Both the position numbers and the translations under genes were made by a program. Below are positions 7,280 through 16,112 of a stretch of DNA of 64,000 nt, in pieces. The notes below the pieces were generated by a model. The model saw only the letters and a program-made list of their open reading frames with translations, made no database searches and was not told the DNA's origin. Where the stretch lies: positions 434,001 through 498,000 of the forward strand of contig CP003809.1 of assembly GCA_000299095.1 (NCBI GenBank). Direction: 5' to 3'. This DNA is from an alpha proteobacterium HIMB5 (GTDB taxonomy: Bacteria > Pseudomonadota > Alphaproteobacteria > Pelagibacterales > Pelagibacteraceae). Each line of letters begins with the position of its first letter. The first letter of the stretch is position 1.

Positions 7280-7854
7280 CTATTTAATTCATCTAGAGCA
7301 TAATCAAGTCTATCTTGACCCCAAAATAATTTATTATTAATTACAAAAGTTGGAGCTCCAAAAACATTATTATCAAAGGCATGACTTGTTAAATTTTTTA
7401 GCTCATCTTTTATTTTTTGATCTTTTATATTTTGTTTAAATATATTTTCATCTATTTCACAATTAGTTAAAATTTGTTTTAGGATTTTTTCTTCTGATAT
7501 ATCTAAATTATTTTTCCAGTAAGCATCAAAACAAATATCAATAAATTTATCTTTTTTCTCTTCTTCAATACAAAGATAACCCCTCATTAAATATAAAGAA
7601 TTAATCGGGAACTTTTCATTCCAAATGAAAGGAATTTCATTTTTTTTTGCAATTAAAATGCAATCTTCTCTCATATTTTTCATTTTTCTTTCATTAAAAG
7701 CAGGAGCTGTAATTCCACCTAAATTATGTAACCCTCCAAGTAAAATGGGTTTATAAATAAAGCTATTTCTTTGATTTAAATTGATGATTTTTTTATGAGC
7801 TAAATAAGTATAAGGACTAACAAAATCAAAATAAAATTCTATTTTTTTAGTCAT
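7276..7854 (-). CDS. 2-hydroxychromene-2-carboxylate isomerase-like (DsbA/GST-kappa fold)
   Basis: 192-residue thioredoxin-fold protein of the HCCA isomerase/DsbA family. The N-terminal active-site motif FYFDFVSPYTYLAH places Ser13 where DsbA has its first Cys. The C-terminal segment NNVFGAPTFVINNKLFWGQDRLDYAL is characteristic. Known relatives isomerise aromatic catabolites using glutathione. No aromatic pathway is present here, so the substrate is open. It overlaps the upstream ABA4-like gene by 8 bases, indicating a two-gene operon. Confidence 0.85.
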   Translation of the reverse strand: MTKKIEFYFDFVSPYTYLAHKKIINLNQRNSFIYKPILLGGLHNLGGITAPAFNERKMKNMREDCILIAKKNEIPFIWNEKFPINSLYLMRGYLCIEEEKKDKFIDICFDAYWKNNLDISEEKILKQILTNCEIDENIFKQNIKDQKIKDELKNLTSHAFDNNVFGAPTFVINNKLFWGQDRLDYALDELNS

Positions 7855-8320
7855 ATAGACTTATTCTTTTTGCGTAAAATAATCTGATAAACCAATATAT
7901 GAATAGACCTAGAGGACCAATTAAATAAGTGATTATTAATGGAACTCCTAAAAGATATCTATTAACTCCAAATTTTTGAGAGTCTTTTAAAATCCATCCT
8001 CCAACAAATAAATTAATTGCAACAAAATGTATCCAAAACATCATTAAAAAAGTGGTATCAGAAAATAATTCAGATAACTCAGCAATGCCAAGATATAACG
8101 TAAAATTTTTATCAAAATCATATACATCGATATATGATTGATAGAGCATAAAAATATACGCTCCTCCCAAAAGAATAATTGGAAAAATAGAAGTTACAAA
8201 ATATTTACATAAATGTGATTGTGGAAAAAATATTAGAATTAACCAAAAAGGTAATACTCCACAATTGACCCACAAATATAGCATTTCAATTGTAAAAAAA
8301 TTATAAATTTGCTCGATCAT
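7847..8320 (-). CDS. ABA4-like membrane protein (DUF4281)
   Basis: 157 residues with about four membrane helices. The second half shows the ABA4-like signature: WIHFVAINLFVGGWILKD, followed by a Pro/Gly stretch (GVPLIITYLIGPLGLFIYW) and a terminal Arg. Plant ABA4 is needed for neoxanthin synthesis. Bacterial members are uncharacterised. SAR11 cells often make carotenoids for proteorhodopsin, so a link to carotenoids is possible but unproven. It overlaps the isomerase-like gene downstream and is divergent from recX, 28 bases away. Confidence 0.75.
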   Translation of the reverse strand: MIEQIYNFFTIEMLYLWVNCGVLPFWLILIFFPQSHLCKYFVTSIFPIILLGGAYIFMLYQSYIDVYDFDKNFTLYLGIAELSELFSDTTFLMMFWIHFVAINLFVGGWILKDSQKFGVNRYLLGVPLIITYLIGPLGLFIYWFIRLFYAKRISLYD

Positions 8321-8348
8321 TTAAAATTATATTATATTAAATCTATCA

Positions 8349-8912
8349 ATGATTCCTATAAGAAATAGAAAAAAAACTCTTAAAGTAACGGTAGAGGAAA
8401 TGCGAAATTTTGCTTTTGCTTATATTGAAAAGTATGCACCTTCTAAACAACAATTAAAAACTTACCTTTTAAAGAAATATTTAAAGACATCAGTGCCCAA
8501 TGTCAAAAAACAAGACGTAAATAAGTTAATTGAGATTGTTTTATCAGATTTAGAAAAAAGTAAATTTATTAACGATAAATTTTATTCAGAAAGTAAAGCA
8601 AGAAGTATGATTAGTAGAGGAAGCTCAATAAATAAAATTAGAAGTTATTTGTTAGGAAAAGGTATTGATGAGAATTATATCAATAATACAGTAGATCAAA
8701 TTAATGACCAAAATTCAGATCAAGATTTTTTCTCTGCAATAAAAATTTGTAAAAAAAAAAGAATTGGACCAGCAAGAGTACAGGATAATAGGCCTTTATT
8801 TTATAAAAAGGATATTTCTTTATTAGCGAGGAATGGTTTTGATTTTGAGACTTCAAAAAAAGTAATGGATATGAGCGAAGAAGAATACAAAAAAATAATT
8901 AATCTACTTTGA
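8349..8912 (+). CDS. recX: RecA regulator RecX
   Basis: 187-residue helical-repeat protein that inhibits RecA filament growth. It has the typical three-helix repeats: FAFAYIEKYAPSKQQLKTYLLKK, the ISRGSSINKIRSYLLGKGI segment and the C-terminal LARNGFDFETSKKVMDM. It contains a run of ten A (8751-8760) read in frame, encoding KKK. It is not beside recA in this window. Its 3' end overlaps by 9 bases a convergent 47-residue gene on the other strand. Confidence 0.88.
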   Translation: MIPIRNRKKTLKVTVEEMRNFAFAYIEKYAPSKQQLKTYLLKKYLKTSVPNVKKQDVNKLIEIVLSDLEKSKFINDKFYSESKARSMISRGSSINKIRSYLLGKGIDENYINNTVDQINDQNSDQDFFSAIKICKKKRIGPARVQDNRPLFYKKDISLLARNGFDFETSKKVMDMSEEEYKKIINLL

Positions 8913-9047
8913 TTTATTTTTTTTTTCCTCCTCAACCAAATAATCAATCTTATTTTTAATATAATTTCTAACAAAAACAAAAACCAATAAACCAAATATT
9001 GATACTGAAACAATAATAATTAATATGATTCTTAATTGTTCATCCAT
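8904..9047 (-). CDS. 47-residue single-pass membrane protein
   Basis: Minus-strand ATG at 9047-9045, TAG at 8906-8904. The sequence begins MDEQLRIILIII, has one clear membrane helix (about residues 6-26) and ends in a charged tail VEEEKKNKSK. The start overlaps the end of cysQ by 8 bases, so it is the last gene of a DUF3553-cysQ-small protein operon. No family is recognised. The topology suggests a bitopic protein with a cytoplasmic charged tail. Confidence 0.6.
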   Translation of the reverse strand: MDEQLRIILIIIVSVSIFGLLVFVFVRNYIKNKIDYLVEEEKKNKSK

Positions 9048-9816
9048 TGTTTAAGTTTTTATTTTTTACAATTATACTTGTATTTTTGAAGTCTTTTTTA
9101 CCATAAATTATTTCATTGTTAGCAAAATCAGTGATTGATCCCCCTGAATGAATTATTAGAGCGTGACCTGCTGCAATATCCCATTCACACGCTCTTGGTT
9201 CTGCCACGTATAAATCAAATTCACCAGCAGCAATCACACAAAATTTTAAAGAACTTTTCATTTTTTGATGAGAAGAAACTTTATATCTTTTGTGAATTTC
9301 AAAAATTTCTGGTTTTAATTCTTTGGAATAACTTACGGCAGTAATTTCATCATTAGATTTAATTTTTGAAGACAATGAAATTTCTTGTCCATTAGTTACT
9401 TCGTAAGAATGAGATTTTGCATATGCATAAAACATTCTTTTTTTTGCAGGCGCATTGATTAAGCCTATTAAAGGCTTGTTATTAATTATTAGACTTGCAT
9501 TTAAAGTAAACTCATCTCTATTATTTAGATAATCTCTTGTTCCGTCTATTGGATCAATTAACCAAAAATCTTTTAAACTTTTGTTTTCTTTATTTTCGGA
9601 ATTTTCTTCAGATACTATAGGGATATTTGGTGTTATTTCTTTAATCTTTTTAGTTAAAACTTTATTTACCTCAATATCTCCATTTGTAACAGGTGTGTTG
9701 TCAGATTTAATTTCTTTTTTAAGACCTTTTTCCCTTATTGATAATGCAAGATCGCCCGCAGCATAAAATGTATCAATTAATGACTTTGTAATTTTTTTTG
9801 CTTCTTCAATATTCAT
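9040..9816 (-). CDS. cysQ: 3'(2'),5'-bisphosphate nucleotidase CysQ
   Basis: 258-residue inositol-phosphatase-family enzyme that removes the 3' phosphate from PAP or PAPS. The metal motifs are all visible: SEE at 69-71, DPIDGT at about 88-93 and the C-terminal CEWDIAAGHALI. The close match to CysQ rather than SuhB rests on the short length and the NRDEFTLNASLI segment. In a cell lacking assimilatory sulfate reduction, its role may be PAP removal or inositol-phosphate turnover. Its start overlaps the stop of the DUF3553 gene (ATGA) and its stop overlaps the 47-residue gene. Confidence 0.88.
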   Translation of the reverse strand: MNIEEAKKITKSLIDTFYAAGDLALSIREKGLKKEIKSDNTPVTNGDIEVNKVLTKKIKEITPNIPIVSEENSENKENKSLKDFWLIDPIDGTRDYLNNRDEFTLNASLIINNKPLIGLINAPAKKRMFYAYAKSHSYEVTNGQEISLSSKIKSNDEITAVSYSKELKPEIFEIHKRYKVSSHQKMKSSLKFCVIAAGEFDLYVAEPRACEWDIAAGHALIIHSGGSITDFANNEIIYGKKDFKNTSIIVKNKNLNNG

Positions 9817-9983
9817 TTTTTTAGTTTTTCTATTTTAATCTCTTTTGCATTAATTACTTTTTTCCCAGCGTTTTCAAAATTTATTGTAACTTTAAAATCA
9901 ATAATTGATTGCACTTGACCTATACCCCAGTCTTTTTTATTGGGATTTATTACTCTATCTCCTGGTTCATAATCTAAAATCAT
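9813..9983 (-). CDS. DUF3553 family protein, 56 residues
   Basis: Minus-strand ATG at 9983-9981, TGA at 9815-9813, overlapping the cysQ start in an ATGA. The peptide has the DUF3553 pattern: GDRVINPNKKDWGIGQVQSI followed by VTINFENAGKKVI. It is a small beta-rich domain of the kind found at the end of UvrD-like helicases and as stand-alone proteins in alphaproteobacteria. Role unknown, possibly nucleic-acid or protein contact. It is the first gene of the cysQ operon and divergent from mnmA, 43 bases away. Confidence 0.82.
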   Translation of the reverse strand: MILDYEPGDRVINPNKKDWGIGQVQSIIDFKVTINFENAGKKVINAKEIKIEKLKK

Positions 9984-10026
9984 TTGATTTACTTATATTC
10001 AATATGTAAATAAATAACATTAAATT

Positions 10027-11142
10027 ATGACCAAATTAAACTCATTAGGTTTCAATAAAAAACCAGAAGATACTCTTGTAGTTGTTGCAATGTCAGGTGG
10101 AGTAGACTCTTCAACTGTTGCAGCTATGATGAAAAATGAAGGTTATAAAGTTATAGGTATTACTTTAAAATTATATAATGACACTCAACAAACTACTCAA
10201 TCAAAACAATGTTGTGCTGGTCAAGATATAATGGATGCAAAAAGAGTTGCTGACAAATTAAGTATAGAACATAGAATTTTATATTATCAAAACAAATTTA
10301 AAGAAGGTGTTATAGATAATTTTGTAGAAAGCTATCTAAACGGGGAAACTCCAATACCATGTGTTCAATGTAATCAAACTGTAAAGTTTACTGATTTATT
10401 TGAAGAAGCTAAAAGTTTAAAGGCAGATGCTTTAATAACAGGTCATTACGTTAAGAGCATCACAGAGAATGGTATTAATCACATGTATAGGGGGAAAGAT
10501 AGTAATCGAGATCAGAGTTATTTTTTGTTTAATACAACCAGAGAACAACTTGATTATTTAAGATTCCCTTTAGGCGGAATGTTAAAAGATGAAACAAGAA
10601 AAATTGCTAAAGATTTAGATTTAAATGTAGCTGATAAACCAGATAGTCAAGATATTTGCTTTGTGCCTAATGGAGATTATGCATCTGTAATACAAAAATT
10701 TAAACCAGACTCATTTAAAAAAGGAAATATTAAAAATTTAAGTGGAGAAGTAATTGGAGTTCATGATGGAATTATCAATTATACTATTGGTCAGCGTAAA
10801 GGAATTAAAATTGCTGATAAAGATCCATTATATGTAATTAAAATTGATGCCAATAAAAATGAAATAATTGTAGGCACAAAAGAAAATCTTATTAAAAAAG
10901 AAATTAATTTAAAAGAGGTAAATTTATTAACAAATAATGACAAAGATTTTGATAATGAGATATTTGTTAAAGTAAGATCAACTGGAAAATTACTTAAAGC
11001 AAAAGTAGACATAAATAATAATGAAGCTAAAGTAAATTTATTAGAAGATGAGTATGGTATTGCCCCTGGCCAAGCATGTGTATTTTATTCAAAAGACAGT
11101 TTTGGAGAGAAAATTTTAGGTGGTGGTTGGATTAAGAGTTAA
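10027..11142 (+). CDS. mnmA: tRNA 2-thiouridylase MnmA
   Basis: 371-residue enzyme that places sulfur on uridine 34 of tRNA-Lys, -Glu and -Gln using ATP. The PP-loop [11 protein letters not shown] (about residues 22-32) binds ATP. The catalytic cysteines lie in [10 protein letters not shown] and DSQDICFVP. The remainder shows the typical [13 protein letters not shown] motif (here [12 protein letters not shown]) and a C-terminal beta-barrel ending GGGWIKS. Full length for the family. It ends 11 bases inside the convergent membrane-protein gene. Confidence 0.95.
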   Translation: MTKLNSLGFNKKPEDTLVVVAMSGGVDSSTVAAMMKNEGYKVIGITLKLYNDTQQTTQSKQCCAGQDIMDAKRVADKLSIEHRILYYQNKFKEGVIDNFVESYLNGETPIPCVQCNQTVKFTDLFEEAKSLKADALITGHYVKSITENGINHMYRGKDSNRDQSYFLFNTTREQLDYLRFPLGGMLKDETRKIAKDLDLNVADKPDSQDICFVPNGDYASVIQKFKPDSFKKGNIKNLSGEVIGVHDGIINYTIGQRKGIKIADKDPLYVIKIDANKNEIIVGTKENLIKKEINLKEVNLLTNNDKDFDNEIFVKVRSTGKLLKAKVDINNNEAKVNLLEDEYGIAPGQACVFYSKDSFGEKILGGGWIKS

Positions 11143-11845
11143 TTTTTTTCCACATAAAAAAAGTCAGTAAATAAAAACTAATTACTCCAATAAAATAATC
11201 CCATTCAAGGGCGTGTTTAAAAAATTTTAAATTAAATCCCATAAAATCATTACCAGGCAAACTTATTATTGGAATACTGATCAAAGCCACTACAACTAAA
11301 ACTGAAACAAGTATAATTTTCATCTTTAATATTCTAGGATTTATATAGGTTACTAATTTGTCTCTAAAAGAATAAAGTATTATCACAAGATAAACTTGAG
11401 CAACTATTTCAAAGATAATAAACAGAAGCATAACAACTCTTCTAAATAATTTGTATAAATCGTAATCAAACTTCACTCCTAAAAAAATTGAATGTAGAGT
11501 TAATGCTATTGCTGATGCCACTCCAAAATTAACAATTTTCTTAATATGTTTGTGACCACCATTTAATTGCAAAATAATGTCTCTATTAAAGAACCAATAT
11601 TTAATTAAGAGAAATGATGTTAAAAACATAGCTGGTTTAAATACTAGATATGTGGGAAATACTCTTGCAGTTCTGCTGATAGATGCGCCACCATCTATAT
11701 ACGGAAATGTCCAGTGTATTATATCTTCTTGATTAGGAAAAAGACCGTGAAATTGAGTAATTAATATTAAGCAGGTATTTACAGCAACAAAAGGAACAAT
11801 AAAAATCCAAATACTTAAGGATCTTACTTTGTTTATCTCAACCAT
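11132..11845 (-). CDS. Six-helix membrane protein, unknown family
   Basis: 237 residues with about six hydrophobic segments (for example [17 protein letters not shown] at the start, a central [11 protein letters not shown], and [10 protein letters not shown] near the end). A conserved-looking loop after the first helix reads [20 protein letters not shown], which recalls the loop of Frag1/DRAM-type membrane proteins; I regard that as a weak resemblance only. It is 8 bases downstream of a 27-residue basic-protein gene and its 3' end overlaps mnmA. Function unknown. Confidence 0.6.
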   Translation of the reverse strand: MVEINKVRSLSIWIFIVPFVAVNTCLILITQFHGLFPNQEDIIHWTFPYIDGGASISRTARVFPTYLVFKPAMFLTSFLLIKYWFFNRDIILQLNGGHKHIKKIVNFGVASAIALTLHSIFLGVKFDYDLYKLFRRVVMLLFIIFEIVAQVYLVIILYSFRDKLVTYINPRILKMKIILVSVLVVVALISIPIISLPGNDFMGFNLKFFKHALEWDYFIGVISFYLLTFFMWKKINS

Positions 11846-11853
11846 TTATAAGA

Positions 11854-11937
11854 TTATTTTTTCTTATTTTTCTTTCTTGCTCTTCTTTTTTTAGAGCCCA
11901 TTTTCCTTCGGCCTCTATGCTTTTTTGGATAACCCAT
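11854..11937 (-). CDS. 27-residue highly basic miniprotein
   Basis: Minus-strand ATG at 11937-11935, TAA at 11856-11854. The peptide starts MGYPKKHRGRRK and is more than half Lys/Arg with almost no hydrophobic residues, like the tail of a ribosomal protein. Binding to rRNA or another nucleic acid is inferred from composition. It is followed after 8 bases by the membrane-protein gene on the same strand. Codons for Gly and Arg (GGC, CGA) stand out from the AT-rich background, which supports selection on the coding sequence. Confidence 0.6.
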   Translation of the reverse strand: MGYPKKHRGRRKMGSKKRRARKKNKKK

Positions 11938-12013
11938 TTTTTCCTTTTATTTATAATTTAATTGAAATTATTCGCGGGATATAGCATTGTCCGATTAACT
12001 ATTCAATTTTTTT

Positions 12014-13189
12014 ATGAGCGATTCTTTTAAAACTTTTTTAAAGCATACTGCTAAAGATTTTCATAATCAGTCTGTTAATCCACCTGTAGTAAGAGCATCA
12101 ACTATTATCTTTAAATCGATGCAAGATATAAGGAAAACTCAATCAAAAGCAGCCAAAAATCCTACTGGCGGACATTTTGATTATGGAAGGCAGGGAACAT
12201 CTACTACGCATATTTTACAAAAAATTTTATCTAAGCTTGAGGAAAGTTATCATGTTTTTTTAACACCAACAGGTTTTGGTGCAGTATTTTTATCAATATT
12301 TAGTGTGGTAAGACCAGGAGATGAAATATTAGTAGCAGATCCAGTTTACAGTCCCACAAGGCTTCTTACGCAAGATTTTTTAAAAGAATTTAATATTAAA
12401 TCTACATTTTATAATCCTAGTGATTTAAAAACTTTAGAAAAAAATATATCAAAAAAAACAAAATTAATTTTTGTTGAAAATCCTGGAAGTAATACTTTTG
12501 ATTTTCAGGATCTTGGAAAAATAATTTCAATTGCAAAAAAGAATAAAATTTTAACAGCAATAGATAACACATGGGGAACTCCTTATTTTTTAAAACCAAT
12601 CAAACTTGGTTTTGATATGGCAATTGTTTCAGCAACCAAATATTATTCAGGTCACTCGGATGTTATGGGAGGATCATTAGCAGTTAATAAAAAAGTTTTT
12701 AAACAAATTCAAAAAACAGATAAAGTTTGTGGAATGAGAATGAGTCCTGATGATGCTTATTTGATAACAAGAGGACTTAGAACTTTAGATGTTAGATTAG
12801 ACAGACATAGAGAAAATGCTAAAAAAGTTTCTGAGTTTTTATCTAAATATAAAAATTTCAAATTACTTTATCCATACAAAAAAGATTCTGTTAATTTTCG
12901 AATGTGGAAAAAATATTATTCAGGAGCTTCTGGTTTAATGGGACTTCGTATAAAGTCTAAGAGTAAAAACTCAGTGGTCAAATTTGTAAACTCATTAAAA
13001 TTATTTGGTTACGGATATAGCTGGGGTGGTTTTGAAAGTTTGGCTTTATATCAAGATGTAAGAGAGCAGGGCAAAAGAAATTTTCTTAAGTTAGCTAAAA
13101 ACGAACATCTTGTAAGATTACATATCGGTTTAGAAGATCCAAATGACTTGATTGCAGATTTAAAACAAGCACTCAAGCATTTAAAATGA
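12014..13189 (+). CDS. metC: Cystathionine beta-lyase-like PLP enzyme
   Basis: 391-residue member of the Cys/Met metabolism PLP family. The pyridoxal-binding lysine is in SATKYYSGHSDVMGG (about residue 213). The N terminus has VNPPVVRASTIIF and GRQGTSTTHIL, and the C terminus SWGGFESLAL, all typical of MetC. It would split cystathionine (or a related thioether) to homocysteine, pyruvate and ammonia, important in a cell that depends on reduced sulfur. Its stop overlaps the start of the MFS gene (ATGA), suggesting coupled translation. Other activities of the family, such as gamma-lyase, cannot be ruled out. Confidence 0.85.
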   Translation: MSDSFKTFLKHTAKDFHNQSVNPPVVRASTIIFKSMQDIRKTQSKAAKNPTGGHFDYGRQGTSTTHILQKILSKLEESYHVFLTPTGFGAVFLSIFSVVRPGDEILVADPVYSPTRLLTQDFLKEFNIKSTFYNPSDLKTLEKNISKKTKLIFVENPGSNTFDFQDLGKIISIAKKNKILTAIDNTWGTPYFLKPIKLGFDMAIVSATKYYSGHSDVMGGSLAVNKKVFKQIQKTDKVCGMRMSPDDAYLITRGLRTLDVRLDRHRENAKKVSEFLSKYKNFKLLYPYKKDSVNFRMWKKYYSGASGLMGLRIKSKSKNSVVKFVNSLKLFGYGYSWGGFESLALYQDVREQGKRNFLKLAKNEHLVRLHIGLEDPNDLIADLKQALKHLK

Positions 13190-14406
13190 CACAAAACAAA
13201 TTTTTTCAATCACGTACAGCAATAATAACTTTAATTGCTGCTTGCACAGTTGTTTTCATTTCACTTGGTGTAAGACAAACATTTGGATTATTTTTTATGG
13301 ATTTCAAGAAAGATCTTGGAATTTCAATTACTAATTCTGGATTAGCTGTAGGAATACAAATGTTAATGTGGGGTTTAACAGGCCCTATCTTTGGAGCAAT
13401 TGCAGATAAGTATGGTGGCCATAAAGCAATTAGCTTAGCTTTTATTTTTTATATTTTAGGAATTTATTTTTTATATAATGGTCCTAATACAGGATTATTT
13501 TTTCAATTAGATTTGGGATTATTAGTTGGAATTGGTCTTGGGGGGACAGCAATTAGTATTCCAATGGCAATAGTTGGGAAACATTTTCCTTTATCAAATA
13601 GAACTATTGCAATGAGTTTTGTAACAGCCGTTGGTTCTTTAGGTTATTTTGCTTCACCTTTATATACAAACTATTCTTTAAAAGCTAATGGATGGGAACA
13701 AACCTTGAGCGTTTTTATGTTTTTTTTAATTTTTGGATTGATTGTGTCTTATTTTGTAAGGTCGCCATCTTTAAATGAGACACCTGAGAAAACAAGTGAC
13801 CAAACAGTTATTGAAGCTTTAAAAGAAGCTTTTGGTACTAAGAGTTATATTTTATTAGTTTCAGGATTTTTTGTTTGTGGTTTTCATATAACTTTAGTTG
13901 GAACCCATGTTCCTAAATATGTTATTGATAGAGGGTTGGAGGATTGGACAGCTGCAGCAATTTTATCTTTAATTGGTTTATTTAATATTTTTGGATCTTT
14001 ATTGAGTGGATACTTATCTACAAAAATGAGTAAAAAAATTATCCTAAGTGCAATTTACTTCTTAAGAGGAATTTCAATAATTTTCTTTATATTTTTACCA
14101 CCTAGCAACTTAAATGCTTTTATATTTGGAGCTAGCTTTGGATTTCTATGGCTTTCAACTGTGCCAGCAACTAGTGGAATTGTTGCCCATATTTTTGGAA
14201 CTAGATATTTAGGATTGCTTTATGGTTTAGTATTTCTAAGTCATCAAATCGGATCTTTTTTTGGTGCATACTTAGGTGGATTATTTTATGATACTTATGG
14301 TTCCTATGATTATGCGTGGTATTTAGCAATTGCACTATCTGTTTTTGCTGCAATAATTCATTTACCAATTAAAGAACAAGCAGTTTTAAGATTAAGAACA
14401 GAATAA
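13186..14406 (+). CDS. MFS transporter
   Basis: 406 residues with about 12 membrane helices in two halves. The loop between helices 2 and 3 has the MFS signature form GAIADKYGGHKAI. The N-terminal VRQTFGLFFMDFKKDLGIS resembles the oxalate/formate and monocarboxylate branch. The substrate is unknown. Its overlap with metC at one end and its closeness to pabB at the other (1 base) place it in the middle of one transcription unit, so it may carry an amino acid or organic acid linked to these genes. Confidence 0.85.
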   Translation: MTQNKFFQSRTAIITLIAACTVVFISLGVRQTFGLFFMDFKKDLGISITNSGLAVGIQMLMWGLTGPIFGAIADKYGGHKAISLAFIFYILGIYFLYNGPNTGLFFQLDLGLLVGIGLGGTAISIPMAIVGKHFPLSNRTIAMSFVTAVGSLGYFASPLYTNYSLKANGWEQTLSVFMFFLIFGLIVSYFVRSPSLNETPEKTSDQTVIEALKEAFGTKSYILLVSGFFVCGFHITLVGTHVPKYVIDRGLEDWTAAAILSLIGLFNIFGSLLSGYLSTKMSKKIILSAIYFLRGISIIFFIFLPPSNLNAFIFGASFGFLWLSTVPATSGIVAHIFGTRYLGLLYGLVFLSHQIGSFFGAYLGGLFYDTYGSYDYAWYLAIALSVFAAIIHLPIKEQAVLRLRTE

Positions 14407-14407
14407 A

Positions 14408-15558
14408 TTGAAAACACTTGAAAATCTAATTAAATCTGAGCAACCGTTTATACTTTATAAGACTAATGCAGGTTTTAAATTATATACTCAATTTTCAAAA
14501 AAAATTATTTTAAATAATAAAAATATTAAAAGTTTTTTAAATAATATAAAAAAAAAGAAATCAAATTTCAAAGAAACAGATTTGTTTGTAGGTTTTTTTG
14601 GTTATGAAATATTAAATAATTTAATCGGCATTAAACTTCCAAAACAAAAAAGTATCAATTTTCCAAAAGGGATTTTTTATAAACCAGAAAAAGTACAAAA
14701 TTTGAAATATATTGATTATAAAAATGAAAAGAAAAAAAAATATATTCGAAATTTAAAATAAATTTATCACTCAATCATTACACAAAAATATTTGAAAAAT
14801 TTAAGAAGAAAATCAAAAGTGGTGATACTTATCAAATTAAAATTTGCACAAAGTATAAAAATAAATCAATTATTGATCCATTAGATTTATTTTCTAAATT
14901 ATGTAAAACTAATCTAGCACCAGAATCTTTTTTTATTAAAGATAAGAATTATTCAATAATAAGCTGTTCTCCTGAAAATTTGATAGACAAAAAAGGAGAT
15001 CATATTTCAACTAAACCTATAGCTGGAACGCTGAAAAAAAACAAGAAATTGAATAAATCAAAAGCTCTAAAATATTTTAGAAAAAATATTAAAGAATCTA
15101 AAGAGCACAATATGATTGTTGATATGGAAAGAAATGATTTATCAAGAATTTGTGTGCCTGGAACAGTCAAAATCAAAAAAGAAAAAAAAATTGAAGAATA
15201 TAAAGATCTATTTCACTACGTAACTTTGATTGTTGGCAGATTAAGAAAAAAAATAAAAATTATTGATATAATTAAATCAATGATGCCAGGTGGATCTGTA
15301 ATTGGTTGTCCAAAAATTAGCACCTTAAACTTATTAAACAATCAGGAAAGAGAAAATAGAAATATTTATACAGGCAGTTTTGGTTTTATAAAGTTTAATG
15401 GAGATATGAGATTTAATATAATAATCAGGTCTTTATTGTATTACAAAAGTATATCAGAAATTTCAGTTGCATCTGGTGTTGTTGTAGACAGCAAAGCTAA
15501 AAATGAGTTTAATGAAAACTTTATTAAAGCTAAAGCTCTATTAGATTTATTTAAATGA
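14408..15558 (+). pseudogene. pabB: Aminodeoxychorismate synthase component I (pabB), frameshifted
   Basis: Chorismate-binding subunit that, with PabA ammonia, makes 4-amino-4-deoxychorismate for folate. The frame opens with TTG at 14408, 2 bases after the MFS stop, and ends at 14761. The rest of the protein continues in the -1 frame, joined at an A9 run (14732-14740). Downstream motifs are intact: SGDTYQIKICTKYK, ISCSPENLI, KPIAGTLKK, DMERNDLSRIC and MMPGGSVIGCPK. One extra A would restore about 383 residues. The region between 14761 and the next in-frame ATG (14980) is clearly coding. The Lys of E. coli PabB (PIKGT) is Ala here. Sequence error, real mutation or slippage remain possible. Confidence 0.8.
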
Positions 15559-16112
15559 TTTATATAATTGATCATAAAGACTCTTTTACATTCAATGTTG
15601 TTCATCAATTTTCTCTATTTGACAAAGTAGAATGTGATGACTATTCAGAAATTAAAGAAGATAAGTTAAACAAAGCTTCGACTATTATTTTTTCTCCAGG
15701 TCCAGGTTCTCCAAAAGATTATAAAACTACTTCAAAAATTTATAAAAGATTTAAAAATAAAAAAAAAATTATTGGAATTTGCTTAGGTTTTCAGCAGATA
15801 CTTTATTGCGAAGGTGGAAAAATCATTGAACAAAATAAGATATATCATGGTTATCAATCAAAAATTAAAGTTGTATCTAAAAATTCTTTATTCAAGAAAA
15901 ATACGAATTTTGTAGTTGGCAGGTATCATTCATTAAAATTAAAAGAACCTTTTAGAGCAAAAAATTTTGACATAACAATGAGATGTGCTAATTCAAATGT
16001 TGCGATGGCAATTGAAAATAACAAAGAAAAAATCTATGGCTTTCAGTTTCATCCAGAATCTTTTTTAACAATAAATGGTAACTTACTTATTAAAAAAATC
16101 TTATCGACTTAA
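15555..16112 (+). CDS. pabA: Aminodeoxychorismate/anthranilate synthase component II (glutaminase)
   Basis: 185-residue class I glutamine amidotransferase that feeds ammonia to PabB. The oxyanion loop SPGPGSP, the nucleophile elbow GICLGFQQI (Cys at about residue 76) and the His-Glu end of the triad in FQFHPESFLT are all present. Its start overlaps the pabB stop in an ATGA, and it overlaps pabC by 38 bases. PabA and TrpG cannot be separated by sequence alone. The neighbours argue for p-aminobenzoate synthesis. Confidence 0.88.
   Translation: MIYIIDHKDSFTFNVVHQFSLFDKVECDDYSEIKEDKLNKASTIIFSPGPGSPKDYKTTSKIYKRFKNKKKIIGICLGFQQILYCEGGKIIEQNKIYHGYQSKIKVVSKNSLFKKNTNFVVGRYHSLKLKEPFRAKNFDITMRCANSNVAMAIENNKEKIYGFQFHPESFLTINGNLLIKKILST

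Noticed and set aside
8801..9013. 70-codon minus-strand frame overlapping recX
   Set aside because: Mostly antisense to recX; the real small gene here is in another frame at 8904-9047 with a start coupled to cysQ.
11940..12013. Possible SAM riboswitch ahead of the metC-like gene
   Set aside because: The leader is only about 75 bases and I see no recognisable SAM-II or SAM-V core; nothing beyond gene function suggests it.
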